From: JAVVSK01 sp036654235
GTDB taxonomy: Bacteria > Bacillota > Clostridia > Christensenellales > CAG-138
DNA: 55,345 nucleotides
Assembly: GCA_036654235.1 (NCBI GenBank)
Contig: JAVVSK010000011.1
Coordinates: forward strand, 1 to 55,345
Direction of reading: 5' to 3'
Part shown: piece by piece, positions 17,084-26,809 of the stretch
Numbering within the stretch: the first letter of the stretch is position 1
Layout of the letters: each line of letters starts with the position of its first letter
The notes under the pieces: model-generated
The model's input: the letters and a program-made list of their open reading frames with translations, nothing else
Database searches by the model: none
Told to the model about the DNA's origin: nothing
Translations under genes and position numbers: made by a program

Positions 17084-19114
17084 TTATTCGCCCAAGAGAC
17101 GAACATCTCCCGAGACTACGCCGGATTCCATAACAAAAACAGGGTTTATATCAGCCTCACGAATTTGAGGGTAAACCAGAGGTATTTTTGAAAAAGCCAC
17201 TAAGTTTTCCGCAATTGCGGCTATATCGAGAGATTTTTTCCCGCGCGCACCGGAAAGAATCTTATATGCTTTTACGCTTTTTATCATCTCATAAGCCTCG
17301 TCGAGAGAAAGCGGCGCAAGGCGTAAGGCGATATCCTTATAAATCTCGGTATAAACGCCGCCCATTCCGAACGCAACAACAGCGCCAAAGCGCGGGTCAC
17401 GCGTAAATCCCATTATGACTTCTGCATCGAACTTTTGCATACGATATATTATTACACCGCAAAATTTTACGCCAATTGCCATTAGCTCAAGTTTTTTAAA
17501 TGCTGCATCGGCTTCGTTTTGTGTCTTTATATTTAATATAACTCCGCCGACTTCGCTCTTATGTACAATATCAGGAGAAACAACTTTCATACAAACGGGG
17601 TAACCGAGCTCTTCACAGGCAATTGAGAGCGCATCTTTTTCCGAGACGAAACGGAATTTCTGCACAGAAATTCCATTGTTATCCAGGAGCTGCATGGCGA
17701 TAGGTTCTATTATAACACCCTTATTAAATTCAATGTGTTTTTCCGCTATAGTATTTACGATATACACAGGATGCTTTTTTTCGCTGTATAATGCAAGTTT
17801 TTCAAGAGCATTTGCCGCGCGTTCTCCGGAAATATAGTTGGGAACTCCGTTTTCATGGAGATAATTTATTGCATCGTCTATATCACTGCCGACAGCGAAG
17901 CAGGTTAAAATCGGTTTACCGGAGGTATTTTTTGCATTTACGACAGCTTCAGCATATGGTTTTGCGAGAAGATATGGCGTTCCGACGTATATAACGACAG
18001 CTGCGTCAAACTCGGAGAGAGCCGCGTTTATCGCGCATTCATATTGCGCGGGCGAACCTTCAACTGTAACGTCTATTGGGTTTGATAATCCGGCATAGGC
18101 AGGGAGCGTCGCTTTTACTGAATTTTTAACAGCGTCGCTCAAAGGGGCGGGGGAGAGACCAAGCTTATCGCACTGATCCACGGTTAAAACACCAGGACCA
18201 CCCGAATTAGTTATTATTGCGATTTTTCTGCCGTCTATTTTTTTAAAGTCAGAAAAGCAGGCTATGTAGTCGAACATATCCTCTATGCTGTTTGCGCGAA
18301 TCGCGCCGTATTTTTCAAACACTGCATCGTAAACCGCATCGCTTCCTGCCATAGCGCCCGTATGCGACATTGCGGCGCGCGTTCCGCTCTCTGTTCGTCC
18401 GGATTTTATTATGACGACGGGTTTTTTGGCGGTTGCATCGGAAAGTGCGCGAATGAAAGTCGAACCGTCCTTTACGTTTTCCATATACATAGCGATCACG
18501 TTTGTTTCGGGGTCATCCGTAAGGTAGGTTAAAAGCTCGGATTCTTTAAGGTCGCTGCCGTTTCCATAGCTTAAAAACTTAGATAATCCGATATTGAATC
18601 GGTTAGACATGGCGTTTATAAGTCCGCCGACAGCGCCGCTTTGAGATATAAGCGCGGCACGTCCGACTTTCGGAGCTGCCTCAAGAGATGCAATCATATT
18701 TATATTCATATTTATAAGCCCTGCACAGTTAGGACCTATATATCGAATACCATATTTATTAGCGACTATCTTAACTTGATCTTCGAGAGCAGAATTTCCC
18801 GCTTCCGAAAAGCCACTTGATATAATGACGGCGGTTTTAACCCCCGCCTTTCCGGCATCCTCTAAGACGGAGACAACGGTTGAGCTTGGGCTGGCTATAA
18901 GAACCATATCGGGCGCAGTTTTAAGCTCAAGCATTGAGGTAAAACCATCCACTCCCATTGCACCTAAACCTTTAGGATTTATTGCGTAAATTGTTCCCGA
19001 AAAGCCGCCGGAAACGAGTCTGTCGATAAGAACGTATCCGAGCTTACCGGGGGTCGTAGAGCCGCAAACGGCTATTATATTTGGTTTTATCATGTAGTCT
19101 ATTTGATTTCTCAT
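17084..19114 (-). CDS. ADP-forming acetate/acyl-CoA synthetase, fused alpha-beta
   Basis: The 676-aa enzyme interconverts acyl-CoA + ADP + phosphate and acid + ATP + CoA, conserving energy in fermentation. ATG 19114 is chosen because AAGGGG lies 9 nt upstream; the longer frame to 19171 has no ribosome-binding site. Residues 10-150 form the CoA-binding Rossmann part (IIAVCGSTTPGKLG). The phospho-His loop is MSHTGAMAGSDA with His251. ITNSGGPGVLTVDQCDKLG belongs to the succinyl-CoA-ligase-like part. The C-terminal third is an ATP-grasp domain with CMKVVSPDIVHKSEVGGV. The alpha-beta fusion is the common bacterial form. The acid substrate is unknown. Confidence 0.9.
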   Translation of the reverse strand: MRNQIDYMIKPNIIAVCGSTTPGKLGYVLIDRLVSGGFSGTIYAINPKGLGAMGVDGFTSMLELKTAPDMVLIASPSSTVVSVLEDAGKAGVKTAVIISSGFSEAGNSALEDQVKIVANKYGIRYIGPNCAGLINMNINMIASLEAAPKVGRAALISQSGAVGGLINAMSNRFNIGLSKFLSYGNGSDLKESELLTYLTDDPETNVIAMYMENVKDGSTFIRALSDATAKKPVVIIKSGRTESGTRAAMSHTGAMAGSDAVYDAVFEKYGAIRANSIEDMFDYIACFSDFKKIDGRKIAIITNSGGPGVLTVDQCDKLGLSPAPLSDAVKNSVKATLPAYAGLSNPIDVTVEGSPAQYECAINAALSEFDAAVVIYVGTPYLLAKPYAEAVVNAKNTSGKPILTCFAVGSDIDDAINYLHENGVPNYISGERAANALEKLALYSEKKHPVYIVNTIAEKHIEFNKGVIIEPIAMQLLDNNGISVQKFRFVSEKDALSIACEELGYPVCMKVVSPDIVHKSEVGGVILNIKTQNEADAAFKKLELMAIGVKFCGVIIYRMQKFDAEVIMGFTRDPRFGAVVAFGMGGVYTEIYKDIALRLAPLSLDEAYEMIKSVKAYKILSGARGKKSLDIAAIAENLVAFSKIPLVYPQIREADINPVFVMESGVVSGDVRLLGE

Positions 19115-19197
19115 AAGAAACAACCCCTTAAATATAAATTGAGCGAGAAAAATAAAAAAGTTTAAAAACAAATGATCGGATAAATAAAGAGATAATC

Positions 19198-19239
19198 AAA
19201 ATCCGCTCCGCGTTAAACTTTTTTACGTTTGGAGCGGAT
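19198..19239 (-). terminator. Terminator after rmuC
   Basis: A 9-bp stem (ATCCGCTCC 19201-19209 with GGAGCGGAT 19231-19239) is followed on the minus strand by TTTTGATT. It lies between the end of rmuC and the start of the acyl-CoA synthetase gene and likely separates their transcripts. Confidence 0.6.
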
Positions 19240-19280
19240 AATAAAATCGCTTTGTGATTAGGTTATTTGCCTTTGATACT

Positions 19281-20615
19281 TTATTCGTCGACCAAAAGCG
19301 GAATCTCTTCCGAATTTTCGAAATCAAGCTTTCCTAAGCGTTCAACATCTTTCAATTTTCGTTGAATCTGTCGAGTGCGTACACCGACAAGCTTATCAAG
19401 TTCGTCATTTGCCTGAGTAAGACGTTTTTGAGTATTTTCAAGGACAGAGGCGAATGAGGCAAACTCGGCTTTTACCGAACTTAAAACCGTCCAAACCTCG
19501 CCGCTCCTCTTTTGAATCGCAAATGTCCTAAATCCCATCTGCAATGTATTTAAAAGGGCCGCCATAGTCGACGGACCGGCAATATTAACATGGTATGCGC
19601 TCTGTAAAACGCTTATCATGCCAAGCTTAACCGCCTCAGCATATAAACCTTCGGTTGGTAGGAACATTATAGCAAATTCCGTAGTATTCGGTGGGTCGAG
19701 ATACTTCGTATTTATGTCCTTTGCCATTCCTTTTATTCGAGAAACGAGTGAATTCGTTGCCAAGGAAATTTTATTTTTGTCCGCACTGTCATAGGCCTCC
19801 TGAAGATCCGAATAGGCGTCGGACGGGAACTTTGAATCTATTGGCAGATATAAAAACCCTTCGTCTTCACAAGGAAACTTTACCGCAAATTCAACGGGAC
19901 ATCCACTGCCGACTTTAGTGACTACATTGCAATCATACTGTTCGTTTGATAAAATTTCGGACAGTAGAGCATGAAGTTGGATTTCACCAAGAGTGCCGCG
20001 TGTTTTAACATTGGTGAGTACCTTTTTAAGGTCACCGACACCAATAGCGAGTGCTTGCATCTCGCCAAGTCCCTTAGATACCATATCAAGACGTTCGCTG
20101 ACTAAGCCAAAAGATTTCGATATGCGTTCTTCAAGCGTTTTTTGAAGCTTTTCATCGACTATATTACGCATCTCATCAAGCTTAGTATTATTGTCAGTTT
20201 GCATTGAGGAAAGACGGCGTTCGGTCATCTCCCGTATATTCTCAAGCTTTTGTTCATTTTCAGTAGAAAACGCGTTAAAACGCGATTCTAGACGAGAAAG
20301 CCCATCTACCGTAGATTTACGCATCGTTTCCTGACCCGATTTCAGATTCTCATCAATACTCTTTAAATGCGTTGAACGCATATTATCGGCGTTAACCTGA
20401 TTATTTAAAATCATTTCGCCGAGAGAACCGACGGTTTCCGAAACTTTAGCTCCAATTTCCTGCCTAAGAATAGCGTCACGCACGGTTATATCGGTTTTTA
20501 AATTGTCAAGCGTATGCTTAACATCCGAATTGCCGCTTTTTTTAAGCAAAATTAATACAAGCGCTATGAGTACACAAACGAGTACGGCTATTGCTATTAA
20601 AAGCGCATCAGTCAC
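19281..20615 (-). CDS. rmuC: DNA recombination protein RmuC
   Basis: The 444-aa protein starts at GTG 20615, overlapping the end of the upstream gene by 8 bp, which suggests translational coupling. It has an N-terminal membrane anchor (residues 4-24), a long coiled coil to about residue 190 and the RmuC nuclease-like domain after it. Matching signatures are VLTNVKTRGTLGEIQLHALL and LPIDSKFPSDAY, plus FLPTEGLYAEAV and AGPSTMAALLNTLQMGF. RmuC limits recombination between inverted repeats. Length is normal. Confidence 0.93.
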   Translation of the reverse strand: MTDALLIAIAVLVCVLIALVLILLKKSGNSDVKHTLDNLKTDITVRDAILRQEIGAKVSETVGSLGEMILNNQVNADNMRSTHLKSIDENLKSGQETMRKSTVDGLSRLESRFNAFSTENEQKLENIREMTERRLSSMQTDNNTKLDEMRNIVDEKLQKTLEERISKSFGLVSERLDMVSKGLGEMQALAIGVGDLKKVLTNVKTRGTLGEIQLHALLSEILSNEQYDCNVVTKVGSGCPVEFAVKFPCEDEGFLYLPIDSKFPSDAYSDLQEAYDSADKNKISLATNSLVSRIKGMAKDINTKYLDPPNTTEFAIMFLPTEGLYAEAVKLGMISVLQSAYHVNIAGPSTMAALLNTLQMGFRTFAIQKRSGEVWTVLSSVKAEFASFASVLENTQKRLTQANDELDKLVGVRTRQIQRKLKDVERLGKLDFENSEEIPLLVDE

Positions 20616-21123
20616 CGTTCATTAAGCCGCCCTTTATATTAATTTTATTGAGCGCAAATAGCAGCACCGTTGAAACCGCTATGCCCGCCGCATATTGTAT
20701 GAGGTTGTACGGAATATTCGCAAGAGCGACAGGGAACGAAAGAAGCACCCATTCATAAAGAAAATACCCTATTGGCATTATGAGTCCAGCTATTAAAAAG
20801 CTGATGAAATACTTTTTACGTCCGAGCTTTCCAACTAAAAAGCATGCAAGAAACGCCATTGCACCCTTTATAATGAAAGTTGCCGGGGCATACATCGGAA
20901 CGCCGAGGATGATATCCGCAAGCGCCGAGCCTATGCCCGCTGAAAGCGATCCATAAAGCCCACCTAAAAAATAGGCGGCAACAAAAACAACCGCGTCACC
21001 AAAATGGATAAACGCGCCCATACCACCGGGTACGGATATTGAAATCATGGTAAGCACAGTAATGAGCGCGCAAAATAACCCGGCTACCACGAGTTTGCGC
21101 GTGTTTAAAGCTGAATTTTTCAT
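20608..21123 (-). CDS. ECF transporter S component-like membrane protein
   Basis: The 171-aa protein starts at ATG 21123 (GATGGG upstream); a longer frame to 21162 has only a TTG without a good site. It has about five to six membrane helices. Conserved text includes GGMGAFIHFGDAVVFVAAY and GSALADIILGVPMYAPATF, then IIKGAMAFL, which matches the COG4720-like ECF substrate-binding (S) component family. Such proteins bind a vitamin or other micronutrient and work with a shared EcfAT module encoded elsewhere. The substrate cannot be inferred from its neighbour rmuC. Confidence 0.8.
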   Translation of the reverse strand: MKNSALNTRKLVVAGLFCALITVLTMISISVPGGMGAFIHFGDAVVFVAAYFLGGLYGSLSAGIGSALADIILGVPMYAPATFIIKGAMAFLACFLVGKLGRKKYFISFLIAGLIMPIGYFLYEWVLLSFPVALANIPYNLIQYAAGIAVSTVLLFALNKINIKGGLMNGD

Positions 21124-21320
21124 GTACCCATCATAACATTTATAATTGTTAAATGCAAACAAACCGAATCCCGTAAACGGAAATCAAAAGCTGATCAGAA
21201 AAACTGAGTATTTCGGCTGTTAATAAAAAAACGCGGCTATCTGGGGTTAAAATTTGTAGTTATAAAATGCCTCATATCCCAAACAGATTGTGAAAAATAT
21301 GTGCAATCTTTCATTTTATA

Positions 21321-21349
21321 TTGACTAACGACAAAATATGCACTACACT
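21321..21349 (+). promoter_or_regulatory. Promoter of the polysaccharide deacetylase gene
   Basis: TTGACT (21321-21326) and TACACT (21344-21349) are 17 bp apart, about 80 nt upstream of ATG 21430. The 21124-21429 gap between divergent genes otherwise shows nothing I can name. Confidence 0.55.
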
Positions 21350-21429
21350 AGGCTTGAAACAAAACGTTTTGTAGAAAAAAGATAGTTTTTATCATTATAG
21401 AACGCATTTTTATATAGGGGGGTTATAAT

Positions 21430-22284
21430 ATGCTGAAAAAATCAGGATTTTTGTTATTCCTGTTTATGTTTGTTATACTTCTTGCTGCTTGTTCAACATC
21501 AGGAGGCAATGTAGATGTAACACCTTACTCAACGAGAGATATTCCGGTAGTTGCACCGGTTACAGAGATCCCGTCCGCTGAACCTACGATTTTGCCAACG
21601 ACTCCGATTGTTACCGAGAAACCTACATCGACTCCTAAGCCAACGAACAAAGTGGATTCAGAAAAACCAATGATTTGTCTCACTTTTGATGATGGACCGA
21701 ATACACCGTCGACGGGGAAAATACTTGATGTTTTAGAAGCGAATCATGCGCGTGCTACGTTTTTTGTTGTAGGCAATAGGATTGAGAAACATCATACGGT
21801 TATTGAACGTGCACATAAGCTTGGTTGCGAAATAGGAAACCATACCTTTGATCACAAGAAAAAGTTGACGGAACTCGATAAAGACGGATTGTATGCCGAG
21901 ATTAATCAGACGGATGAGCTTCTCTTCAAATACATCGGCACAAATACGCCTTTCATAAGACCGCCGGGAGGAAGTTATAATTCGGAAACCTTAAAAATGG
22001 TGGACAGGCCTCTTGTAAACTGGAACGTAGATACATTAGACTGGAAAACCAGAAACAAGAATGCAATAATACAAGAAGTTATAGGTAAGGTGAAAGACGG
22101 AGATATAGTTTTGATGCATGATCTATATTCAACTACCGCTGATGCTGTCGAGTACATTGTTCCAAAGCTTTTAGAGCAGGGCTTTCAGCTAGTAACGCTA
22201 ACCGAGATGTTTGAAGCAAAGGGCTATACGATGGAACGCGGTTATATATACTTCTTTGCCGGGGAAAAAGGTATAAGACATTGA
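21430..22284 (+). CDS. Polysaccharide deacetylase lipoprotein
   Basis: The 284-aa membrane-anchored NodB-type deacetylase likely removes N-acetyl groups from peptidoglycan or another wall glycan. The start follows GGGGGG at 7 nt spacing. A lipobox LLAAC is near residue 21, then a Thr/Pro-rich linker to about residue 75. Catalytic motifs are all present: TFDDGP (Asp87, Asp88), GNHTFDH (His138, His142), RPPGGSYN (Arg177), DTLDW (Trp205) and LMHD (His230). It has its own promoter and terminator, so it is monocistronic. Peptidoglycan GlcNAc deacetylase is the likeliest role; chitooligosaccharide or xylan deacetylation is possible. Confidence 0.88.
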   Translation: MLKKSGFLLFLFMFVILLAACSTSGGNVDVTPYSTRDIPVVAPVTEIPSAEPTILPTTPIVTEKPTSTPKPTNKVDSEKPMICLTFDDGPNTPSTGKILDVLEANHARATFFVVGNRIEKHHTVIERAHKLGCEIGNHTFDHKKKLTELDKDGLYAEINQTDELLFKYIGTNTPFIRPPGGSYNSETLKMVDRPLVNWNVDTLDWKTRNKNAIIQEVIGKVKDGDIVLMHDLYSTTADAVEYIVPKLLEQGFQLVTLTEMFEAKGYTMERGYIYFFAGEKGIRH

Positions 22285-22326
22285 CAATCGGATGCTTAAT
22301 CTAGACTGAAATAAGTAGATAAAAAA

Positions 22327-22364
22327 CGAAAAACCTTTATAAAAATTGGTTTTTCGCTTTTTTT
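22327..22364 (+). terminator. Terminator of the deacetylase gene
   Basis: A 9-bp perfect stem (CGAAAAACC/GGTTTTTCG, 12-nt loop) is followed by CTTTTTTTG, 43 nt past the stop codon. This is a typical rho-independent terminator. Confidence 0.85.
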
Positions 22365-22423
22365 GCTATTCATACATATGCTTTAGAATCATTGGAGACA
22401 ATTTCAATGTCATGATTTTTAGT

Positions 22424-24157
22424 TCAATTGTATTTAAATTGATAATTATAAAGACCGGCATATATTCCGTTATTTTTAATCAATTCATCATGCGAACCAT
22501 GTTCCGCTATTCCGTCGTTGGTCAATACGACTATCTCGTCGGCGTTCTTAATGGTAGATAACCTATGAGCGACGACTATACACGTTCGCCCAGTGGAGAG
22601 CTTATAGAGCGCTTCCTGAATTTGCATCTCGGTCGTATTGTCGAGGGCGGAGGTAGCTTCGTCGAGAATAAGTATGGACGGGTTTTTTAAAAATACACGC
22701 GCAATGCTTATTCTTTGCTTTTGACCGCCCGAAAGTTTTATTCCGCGCTCACCTACGGAAGAGTCATATCCGTTTTCCAACGTCATTATATAATTATGTA
22801 TATTTGCGTTCTTAGCGGCTTCAATGATCGCTTCATCGCTTGCATCAAGATCCCCGTATGCAATATTTTCACGAATAGTTCCGTTGAATAAAAAGACATC
22901 CTGCTGGACTATTCCAATGTTTTTTCTAAGGGAATAACGCGACATATCGCGTATATCAGTGCCGTCTATTTTTATGCTACCGCCAGTTGTCTCATAAAAT
23001 CGCGGGATAAGGTGACAAAGAGTTGTTTTTCCACCACCGGAGGGACCTACGAGAGCTATTGTTTTACCATGTTCAATGTTTAAACTAAGATCGTTTATAA
23101 CGTAACTTTCTGTATCATAAACATCCGAATTACTATAACGGAAGCTTACATGGTCGAAGGTTATATCGCCTTTCAGAGTATTAAGAACCATAGGCTTTTT
23201 AACTTCGGACTCAATATTTTCTTGCATTATCTCCTGAAAACGAACGAAACCAGTCATTCCGTTTTGGAACTGTTCAAAGAGCGATATAAGCCGGTTTACG
23301 GGCTTTAAAAACATATTGACGTAAAGTAAAAATGCCGCGAACTCACCCGCATTGATACGATCGTAAAAAAAGAACAACCCACCGGCAACGAGAGCGACAA
23401 GATATAAAATATCGTTAAAAAAACCCATGCTGGAAAAAAATACGCCCATCGCCTTATAGGACTTTCCGCGCGCTTTCTTAAATTTTTCATTTGCCATATC
23501 GAACTTTTTATTTTCATGTTCAGACGAGGTATAAGAGCGCGAGACGCGTATGCCAGAGATGGAAGTTTCTATATTGGAATTTACCTCGGCTATTTCTTCA
23601 CGCGCCTTTTTAAACGCGTTCATCATCATTTTTCTCTGTTTAACAGCGAAAAAAACGATAATAGGTATTATCGCAAATATTATGATGGTAAGATAGATAT
23701 TTATAGTCGAAAGCATTATAAACGATCCTATCAGCATGATAGCGGAAAGAAATAAATCCTCGGGTCCATGATGCGCTAACTCTGATATATCCATAAGGTC
23801 GTTCATTAAGCGCGACATTATTGAACCTGTTTTATTTTCATCGTAAAACGAAAAAGGTAGGCGCTGAAGATGTCTGAACATATCGCGTCGCATATCTCCT
23901 TGGATACGTACGCCGACTATATGACCCCAATACTGTATGACATAGTCAAGAAGTGCTTTTAGAATATATATAGCAAAGAGAATGGCCGCCCATAAAAGAA
24001 GCATTTGCAATTCTTTATTTGGAACATATTTATTGATTATATCCCGCGCCAAAATAGGATATAAAAGATCGCACATGGCAACTATAAAAGCACAGAGCAT
24101 GTCTATAAAAAACAGCCTTTTGTGCGGTTTGTAATAGGCTATGAATTTTTTAATCAT
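22424..24157 (-). CDS. ABC exporter, fused permease-ATPase (MsbA/BmrA type)
   Basis: The 577-aa half-transporter should form a homodimeric or heterodimeric exporter. ATG 24157 follows AAGGA. Six transmembrane helices lie within residues 15-300. The ATPase domain has Walker A GPSGGGKTT, Q-loop GIVQQDVFLFNGTIREN, signature KLSGGQKQRISIARV, Walker B SILILDEATSALD and the switch His in VAHRLS. It has its own strong promoter, separate from the upstream PBP gene. The substrate is unknown; lipids, drugs and peptides are all possible for this type. Confidence 0.92.
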   Translation of the reverse strand: MIKKFIAYYKPHKRLFFIDMLCAFIVAMCDLLYPILARDIINKYVPNKELQMLLLWAAILFAIYILKALLDYVIQYWGHIVGVRIQGDMRRDMFRHLQRLPFSFYDENKTGSIMSRLMNDLMDISELAHHGPEDLFLSAIMLIGSFIMLSTINIYLTIIIFAIIPIIVFFAVKQRKMMMNAFKKAREEIAEVNSNIETSISGIRVSRSYTSSEHENKKFDMANEKFKKARGKSYKAMGVFFSSMGFFNDILYLVALVAGGLFFFYDRINAGEFAAFLLYVNMFLKPVNRLISLFEQFQNGMTGFVRFQEIMQENIESEVKKPMVLNTLKGDITFDHVSFRYSNSDVYDTESYVINDLSLNIEHGKTIALVGPSGGGKTTLCHLIPRFYETTGGSIKIDGTDIRDMSRYSLRKNIGIVQQDVFLFNGTIRENIAYGDLDASDEAIIEAAKNANIHNYIMTLENGYDSSVGERGIKLSGGQKQRISIARVFLKNPSILILDEATSALDNTTEMQIQEALYKLSTGRTCIVVAHRLSTIKNADEIVVLTNDGIAEHGSHDELIKNNGIYAGLYNYQFKYN

Positions 24158-24190
24158 ACCAAATTCCTTATAATTTTTTTATCTATTTCT

Positions 24191-24218
24191 ATTATAACAA
24201 TGTCGTTTTTTTTGTCAA
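24191..24218 (-). promoter_or_regulatory. Consensus promoter of the ABC exporter
   Basis: On the minus strand TTGACA (24218-24213) and TATAAT (24196-24191) are both perfect consensus, with a 16-bp spacer made mostly of a run of A. It lies 34 nt before ATG 24157. A strong constitutive promoter is expected. Confidence 0.8.
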
Positions 24219-24262
24219 TGTGAAAAAACATGACGGCTTTTTTAGAAAATCTTTTCGCGCTC

Positions 24263-26425
24263 CTAGGCTTGACCGGGACTTTGAGAAGGTGAAGGCGGAA
24301 CGGATTGGGCGGGCGCATCCATCTCTAATAAGTCTCGTGCTATTTCGAGTTTAAGGCGCGAAAACTCCTTATTAGTCGGAAGTTCCAGCATGATTAAAAC
24401 GAGCCTTTCATCTTCTTTTGAAACGCCGGTTCTAAAGCCAACAAACCAAGATATTTCCTTGTTTTTATTCGATCCTATCTCGGCGGTTCCCGTTTTACCG
24501 GCTATTACGCAGTTTTTAACCATGAGGCGCGAACCCGTTCCGTTATAGCGGCTGTCGACAACGTCTTTTAACATCTGTAAAATGCTTTTTTGCGCTGCGT
24601 CATCTATAACGTTTTCAAGGTATTCGCGCGGCTCCGTTCTTGAAACCGCCTTTAAGTCATTTCCATCGTCTTCGTAAAGTCCGTCAACAAGGTAGGGAAC
24701 GGGAATATCTCCGCTTCTAAATGCACAAAATGCTGCCGCCATTTGTAAAGGAGTTATCAAAATTTCCCCCTGACCATATCCGCTGTCCGCCAGAAGCTTT
24801 AAATACATATCCGTTTCGGGGTTTGCAAACTGCGATTTTTGTACATTTAGCTCAAACGGAATTGCCGTTCCGAATCCAAAACTTTCGGCGACGGAACTAA
24901 GTTTTTCGCGCCCAAGCTTCATTGCGGCATAGGCAAAATATATATTATCAGAGTTTAACATGGCATTTCTCATGTTTAAAGGTTCGGTCCTATTATTCAT
25001 TGAGGCGCGCTTTATGGGAGACCAGATCCAATTTCCAAACCCGGAAGGTGTCCAATAGTCATTAGTTATATTGGCATCAAAAATAAAATCCTCGCTCAAT
25101 ACACCGTATTTTAGCGCCGCTGTCGCCGTTATCGGTTTAAATATCGAGCCGGGTGGATATAGACCCTGCGTAACCCGATTAAATAGCGGACTATTTTCTT
25201 GATTTAAAAGTTTTTTATAATCTTCTTCGCTTATTCCGCGCGAAAAAGTATTAAGATCGTAAGAAGGATACGAAGCAACTGCTTCAAGGCTTCCGGTTAA
25301 TGGATTCATAACTACAACCGTTCCTGCCATTTTACCGTATAAAGTGTTTTCAAGTAGCTCGGCAACGCGCTCCTGAAGTTCTATATCAATCGTAAGCATA
25401 ACGTTTTGCCCGTTTTTTGGATCGCTTTTATAAAGAGTACGCTTATTTTCTCCGCCGGCGTTTGAAATATAGATCATAGTTCCATCGAAACCGCGCATTT
25501 CACGTTCATAGAGTTTTTCTATACCCAATTTGCCGACGAAAGAATCGGTTGTATATAATCCATCCATTTCGGTACGTCCCTCGTTTAGTTCGTTTAAAGA
25601 TTTTTCGTCAGCATTGGCAACGTAACCTATAAAATGAGCCATAAGCGAAGCATAGGGGTATGTTCTGGCGGTTGAAAATCCGTTTCCGACAGTTATCCCG
25701 GGAATAGCGTTAAGGGCGGCTCTCGTTTTATCGTCGAGAGTATTCGGATAGTAATTCTTCAAAATTGCAACATCGTCATAAGGGTTTTCAAGAAGTGATG
25801 ATATTTTTTGAGGTTCTATATTTAAAAGCGTTGAAAGCTTATTTATTGTCATAGGATAATCGTCGCTATTGAGACTTGGAATAATCGCGTATACTGTGTC
25901 TTTGGATGCGTTTTTTGCCAGAGCCGTTCCTTGCGCGAGTATTTCCCCGCGCGAAGCCGAAAGTCGTGTTACGCGTACTGTGGATTCAAAATCCATTTCG
26001 GGAAATATGAGCGCAGGCGACCAATCTATTCGCCATTCACCGTTTTCTTTTTCGGCAGAAAGCGTATAGTCGCTCGTTATATCGCCTGCTATGCTGCTTT
26101 TATATGTCATTGTAAAATGTATTTTTGTGAAAAAATTTTCGCCGTCAGCCTTAGTTATAGTATAGTAAAGGTCTGTAATTTCAAGCATATCGAATATATT
26201 TGAATATTTATTTATAAAATCGTCTTTTGAAATTTTCCCCGGAACGGGTTCGTTGGATTCGTTTTTAACTTTGCTAATGAGCATTGTATATGCTGATTCG
26301 TATTGCTTTAAAGTTAAAAAGTCAAGAAAGCGCCTGCATGCGTCGCTTCCGGTTTCATGCGATACATTGCATGCGGCTAAAATTGTAAAAAGCGCTATCA
26401 TAGTAAAGAACAATAATTTTTTCAT
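24263..26425 (-). CDS. Lipoprotein class B penicillin-binding protein (PBP2a/PBP5-like)
   Basis: The 720-aa transpeptidase starts at ATG 26425 after GAGGT. A lipoprotein signal ends LAAC (Cys19) instead of the usual plain N-terminal anchor. Residues 25-140 resemble the NTF2-like MecA N-terminal domain, followed by the PBP dimerisation domain (SRGEILAQG, YPYASLMAHFIGYV). The transpeptidase motifs are SIFK (Ser427), SDN (492-494) and KTGTAEIG (from 644). It crosslinks peptidoglycan outside the membrane. MecA-N-bearing PBPs are often low-affinity for beta-lactams; that is family knowledge, not shown here. The C-terminal tail is Pro/Ser-rich (SVPPSPSQSPG). Confidence 0.88.
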   Translation of the reverse strand: MKKLLFFTMIALFTILAACNVSHETGSDACRRFLDFLTLKQYESAYTMLISKVKNESNEPVPGKISKDDFINKYSNIFDMLEITDLYYTITKADGENFFTKIHFTMTYKSSIAGDITSDYTLSAEKENGEWRIDWSPALIFPEMDFESTVRVTRLSASRGEILAQGTALAKNASKDTVYAIIPSLNSDDYPMTINKLSTLLNIEPQKISSLLENPYDDVAILKNYYPNTLDDKTRAALNAIPGITVGNGFSTARTYPYASLMAHFIGYVANADEKSLNELNEGRTEMDGLYTTDSFVGKLGIEKLYEREMRGFDGTMIYISNAGGENKRTLYKSDPKNGQNVMLTIDIELQERVAELLENTLYGKMAGTVVVMNPLTGSLEAVASYPSYDLNTFSRGISEEDYKKLLNQENSPLFNRVTQGLYPPGSIFKPITATAALKYGVLSEDFIFDANITNDYWTPSGFGNWIWSPIKRASMNNRTEPLNMRNAMLNSDNIYFAYAAMKLGREKLSSVAESFGFGTAIPFELNVQKSQFANPETDMYLKLLADSGYGQGEILITPLQMAAAFCAFRSGDIPVPYLVDGLYEDDGNDLKAVSRTEPREYLENVIDDAAQKSILQMLKDVVDSRYNGTGSRLMVKNCVIAGKTGTAEIGSNKNKEISWFVGFRTGVSKEDERLVLIMLELPTNKEFSRLKLEIARDLLEMDAPAQSVPPSPSQSPGQA

Positions 26426-26809
26426 ACGTTACCTCTATCCTTGAGCCGCCACTGTTTTTTTAGGGAGCGGTATAAAATGCCATTGCTATTTTATAACGAA
26501 AAGGAATCTTCCGCAATCCAAATAGCGCAAATTATAGATATAGCGCATGGAAAATACAACAAAATACTCTAAGCGGATTATTTAAAAGCAACTTTGAGAA
26601 GCATTTAAATAAAATTTTTATTTTGGCAAAAAGAAACGATTCACGGGGAAAGCTTTGCGCCTTATGCGTTTTAACGGAAAATACGCAATAAAACGATGAT
26701 AAAGAGCATATTTTCTCAACAAATACGCATTATATCAATAGCGCCAAAAAATGTTTTGTGCTACAATGATAGAGGTAAATGCCTCAAAAATTTTTAAGGA
26801 TGGTGCCTT
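26426..26809. other. Divergent intergenic region, PBP / pgk-tpi
   Basis: This 384-bp A+T-rich gap lies between two divergent genes and must hold promoters in both directions. TACAAT at 26762-26767 is a plausible -10 for the glycolytic gene but its -35 is poor. On the minus strand TATAAA near 26490 could serve the PBP gene. No riboswitch, tRNA or small gene is recognised. Confidence 0.4.
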
